64,000 nucleotides of DNA from Sycon ciliatum (lineage: Eukaryota > Porifera > Calcarea > Leucosolenida > Sycettidae). Shown here piece after piece: positions 61,907-64,000 of this stretch; the stretch's first letter is position 1, and each line of letters opens with the position of its first letter. Location: contig NC_088646.1 of the NCBI RefSeq assembly GCF_964019385.1, positions 10,216,080 through 10,280,079 on the forward strand, written 5' to 3'. The notes under the pieces were generated by a model that did no database searches, was not told the origin of the DNA, and saw nothing but the letters and a program-made list of their open reading frames with translations. Position numbers and translations under genes: made by a program.

Positions 61907-62105
61907 CAGTCAACTTCGCTAATAACGACTGCGGATATAACGACAATTCGCGAATAACGACAGAATTTCCATGCCCAGAGCAAAGTCCCATCTAACTGTA
62001 TACATTTAACTTCGGATACAACGACGATCTGAATAACGACAATTCGCGAATAACGACATGATTTTAGTGCCCCGAGGTCATATTCACTGCTTGAATAACG
62101 ACTTT
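61907..62105. mobile_element. copy of the 8808 MITE, one end lost
   Basis: It starts CAGTCAACTTCGCTAATAAC after a (TAA)n tract and follows the reverse complement of 8808-8995 for about 170 bp. The far terminal repeat is not recognisable. Confidence 0.75.
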
Positions 62106-63112
62106 CTCGGCTTTTGACAGCTATTTCAAGTACCTGTCATGCGGAAGTACCAGAACCCATGCCATGCATGGTGATGGATAAAGGCACACATGCAAGAAGA
62201 TGCAGGGGGGGGGGGGGGGGCTTTTTATATTCTTATATTTTTGCTTCTAAATACATGTTGGAGTGATCAGCACAACTACAATGTCATGTAGTTGTAGGTG
62301 TACATGATTGTACAGTAATCATCATACATGTCATGTACATGTCCCTGTAGATGGCTCCAAACCTTGCAAAATGCTAATTTTTCCAATCTATTTCCCTTCC
62401 ATCTTGACTTTATAGTTCCTTTCAATTGTAATATGAAAATAGAGAACACATTGGCATAGAGCATGAAAAGAGCTTCATTTTGATATACATGTCATACTAT
62501 ACAAAAATATGCTTCACTGTCTGGCATATGCATGTCGAAGAATACATGTTTGGGATTTTCAAGTTGGAACTGCCACATTAGAGAGGTTAAACAATTTCAC
62601 GGTTCGTGTGAGACTCGGCCAAAGGCCGAGTTTTCCGCATCCGCAGGAACGCCACCACCCTCTTGGATCAAGGCGCAGATGTAGCTCCTAAGTGGTGGGA
62701 GGTGAGTAGATCAGACCCACCCCAAAGTGGTCAAGGACCGAAAATCCCATTCACTGCATCCATGAACCTGGTACCCTCTGTTTCTCAATCATGGTCTTAG
62801 ACCCACTATGCCTGCACGTTATTTCCGACGTGACGCACAATTTCACGTCAAATTTGGCGTAAAACTCCGAATTTCGACGTGAGCGTCACTCGCGTTGTTT
62901 TTCGACGCGCGAGCCACATAACGCGAGCTGAACTTCCGCGTCACGTCGGCGCTGTGAAAAGACGGTCAGGGACTGTGAAGCCAGTAAGAAAGAACCGATT
63001 TCCCTCGCTTTGCTGGGCACTTTAAGGTTTGGTGCAGCTCGCCTACATGTACTGTATACTGGCCCGGGTCGTATTATCCCCAATAAATGTGCGGTTGAAC
63101 TGGGATGGTGCT
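62106..63112. other. no firm gene; one weak exon candidate
   Basis: A G18 tract at 62204-62221. A segment at 62646-62701, between ccgcatccgcag and GTGAGT, is open in one frame (NATTLLDQGADVAPKWWE), but its phase does not follow from the phosphatase exon, so I do not join it. An ACGTGA-rich stretch at 62815-62960 resembles 43970-44110 (ATTTCACGTC, AAATTTGGCGT, AAACTCC). Confidence 0.35.
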
Positions 63113-63370
63113 AAGCCAACATTATTTAATAATGGTAAAAAAGAAGGACAAATTGCTACGAGATATGTCCACCAACAAAACCAGATCATTATACAGTGAG
63201 TCAGCAAGTGCGATAAAATGGCACAACAACTAACAAGGAGTACTGAGACCGAGGCTTCTCCGAGGCGCAAATCAACAACCTTCCAACTTGGAAGGCTCCG
63301 GTTCGGAAAGGTCCAAGAGGGGAAGGAAAGCACAACGAAGAAGGGCACCAACTACGTTCCACGGGTCACG
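63113..63370. repeat. half copy of the 46881 fold-back family
   Basis: It runs from AATAATGGTAAAAAAG through GTCCACCAACAAAACCAGAT and CAACCTTCCAACTTGGAAGG into GGAAAGGTCCAAGAGGGGAA, i.e. one arm plus the central spacer. Confidence 0.75.
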
Positions 63371-63865
63371 GCTAGGTCCCGGCGGATAATGCTCGAGAAT
63401 TTGATGGATTCTGCTTTTCAATGGTCCTTATGCACGTTTTACAGATGTACAAAGTTCTGTACTAGGGAATATAGGTGTGTACATACCCGGTTGGGTGTTC
63501 AATGTGTGCTATACATGAGCATTTGACCAATTTAGGCTCATAATTCACGGCAAACAATCGCTTTTCCAGCTTCCTCCCTTTGGGATTGAACTAATGGCAG
63601 CCTAGATCTTTGCCGGAAAAAGGTTTTTCGTATGAAATGCCTTCAGGGCCCATTTCGTAGTGGAAATGGCAGTAAACACAATAGGGTCCTGCACATTCAA
63701 CACCTAACCGGGCCTACTGGATTATACAGATTTATACGAGATTCTACGGGATTTCGTGCATCTGTACAACGTGCATACGGTCTATATGCCTCATTCTGCT
63801 CCAAAATAGCGCTGATAATGCTTGAATTCTGCTTCGGAAAAATGGAAATAGTGGTATCATAGATT

Positions 63866-64000
63866 ACAGTCGACCTACCCTTATAACGATATTTGCGCCA
63901 GACCAAGAATTATTGTTATAAGGGTAATATTGTTATAGGGGTAACTGGTTCATTTCACACACATACATCATAATGCATGGATTTTGTTCAATTTTTTTAC
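63866..64000. mobile_element. partial pogo-like MITE
   Basis: CAGTCGACCTACCCTTATAA after TA, with GTTATAAGGGTAA inverted copies. The other end lies beyond the window or is lost. Confidence 0.45.

Noticed and set aside
62646-62701. Third phosphatase exon
   Set aside because: It is open with plausible splice sites, but the phase does not match the exon ending at 61354 and the residues do not resemble the next PP2C strand.

Overview
The window is nuclear DNA of an invertebrate metazoan. Genes are split by canonical GT-AG introns. One gene has the animal-specific PX-SH3-RhoGAP architecture. The intervening DNA is packed with microsatellites, fold-back elements and many DNA-transposon, LTR and non-LTR fragments. 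I see no bacterial-style operons, rRNA or CRISPR. I cannot name the species; a marine or early-branching animal would fit the element mix, but that is inference.

Layout. 1-6.9 kb: a Tourist/Harbinger-like MITE, a 31-copy 43-bp minisatellite, and part of an unrecognised minus-strand gene (exons 4541-4713, 3906-3966, 3250-3500). 6.9-9.0 kb: a small plus-strand membrane-protein gene, then three MITEs nearly back to back. 9.7-11.6 kb: a 631-codon single-exon minus-strand ORF of unknown function. 14.6-31.5 kb: the main gene, an ARHGAP32/33-type RhoGAP on the minus strand. I traced 18 exons, and the phase matches at every junction. Its PX-encoding part is split by an intron that holds a recent BEL/Pao LTR element nested in a Harbinger-like element.

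31.5-53 kb: no convincing host gene. It holds TA-flanked MITEs, tRNA-like SINE heads, long inverted repeats, transposase debris, and members of two MITE families described below. 53.2-61.4 kb: two exons of a PP2C (PPM) phosphatase on the plus strand, separated by an 8-kb intron. The intron contains a non-LTR reverse transcriptase ORF interrupted by a Kolobok-like (TTAA) element, plus several MITEs. 61.4-64 kb: more MITEs and fold-back halves.

Most notable observation. Two unrelated MITE families occur both as full 280-420 bp elements and as 'terminal-only' palindromes of about 28-38 bp. One family has CAGGGAG ends and 8-bp target duplications. The other has CAAGAGT ends and 7-bp duplications. 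The minimal copies are flanked by exact or near-exact target duplications. This suggests either that abutted inverted repeats can move by themselves, or that fold-back elements collapse after insertion.
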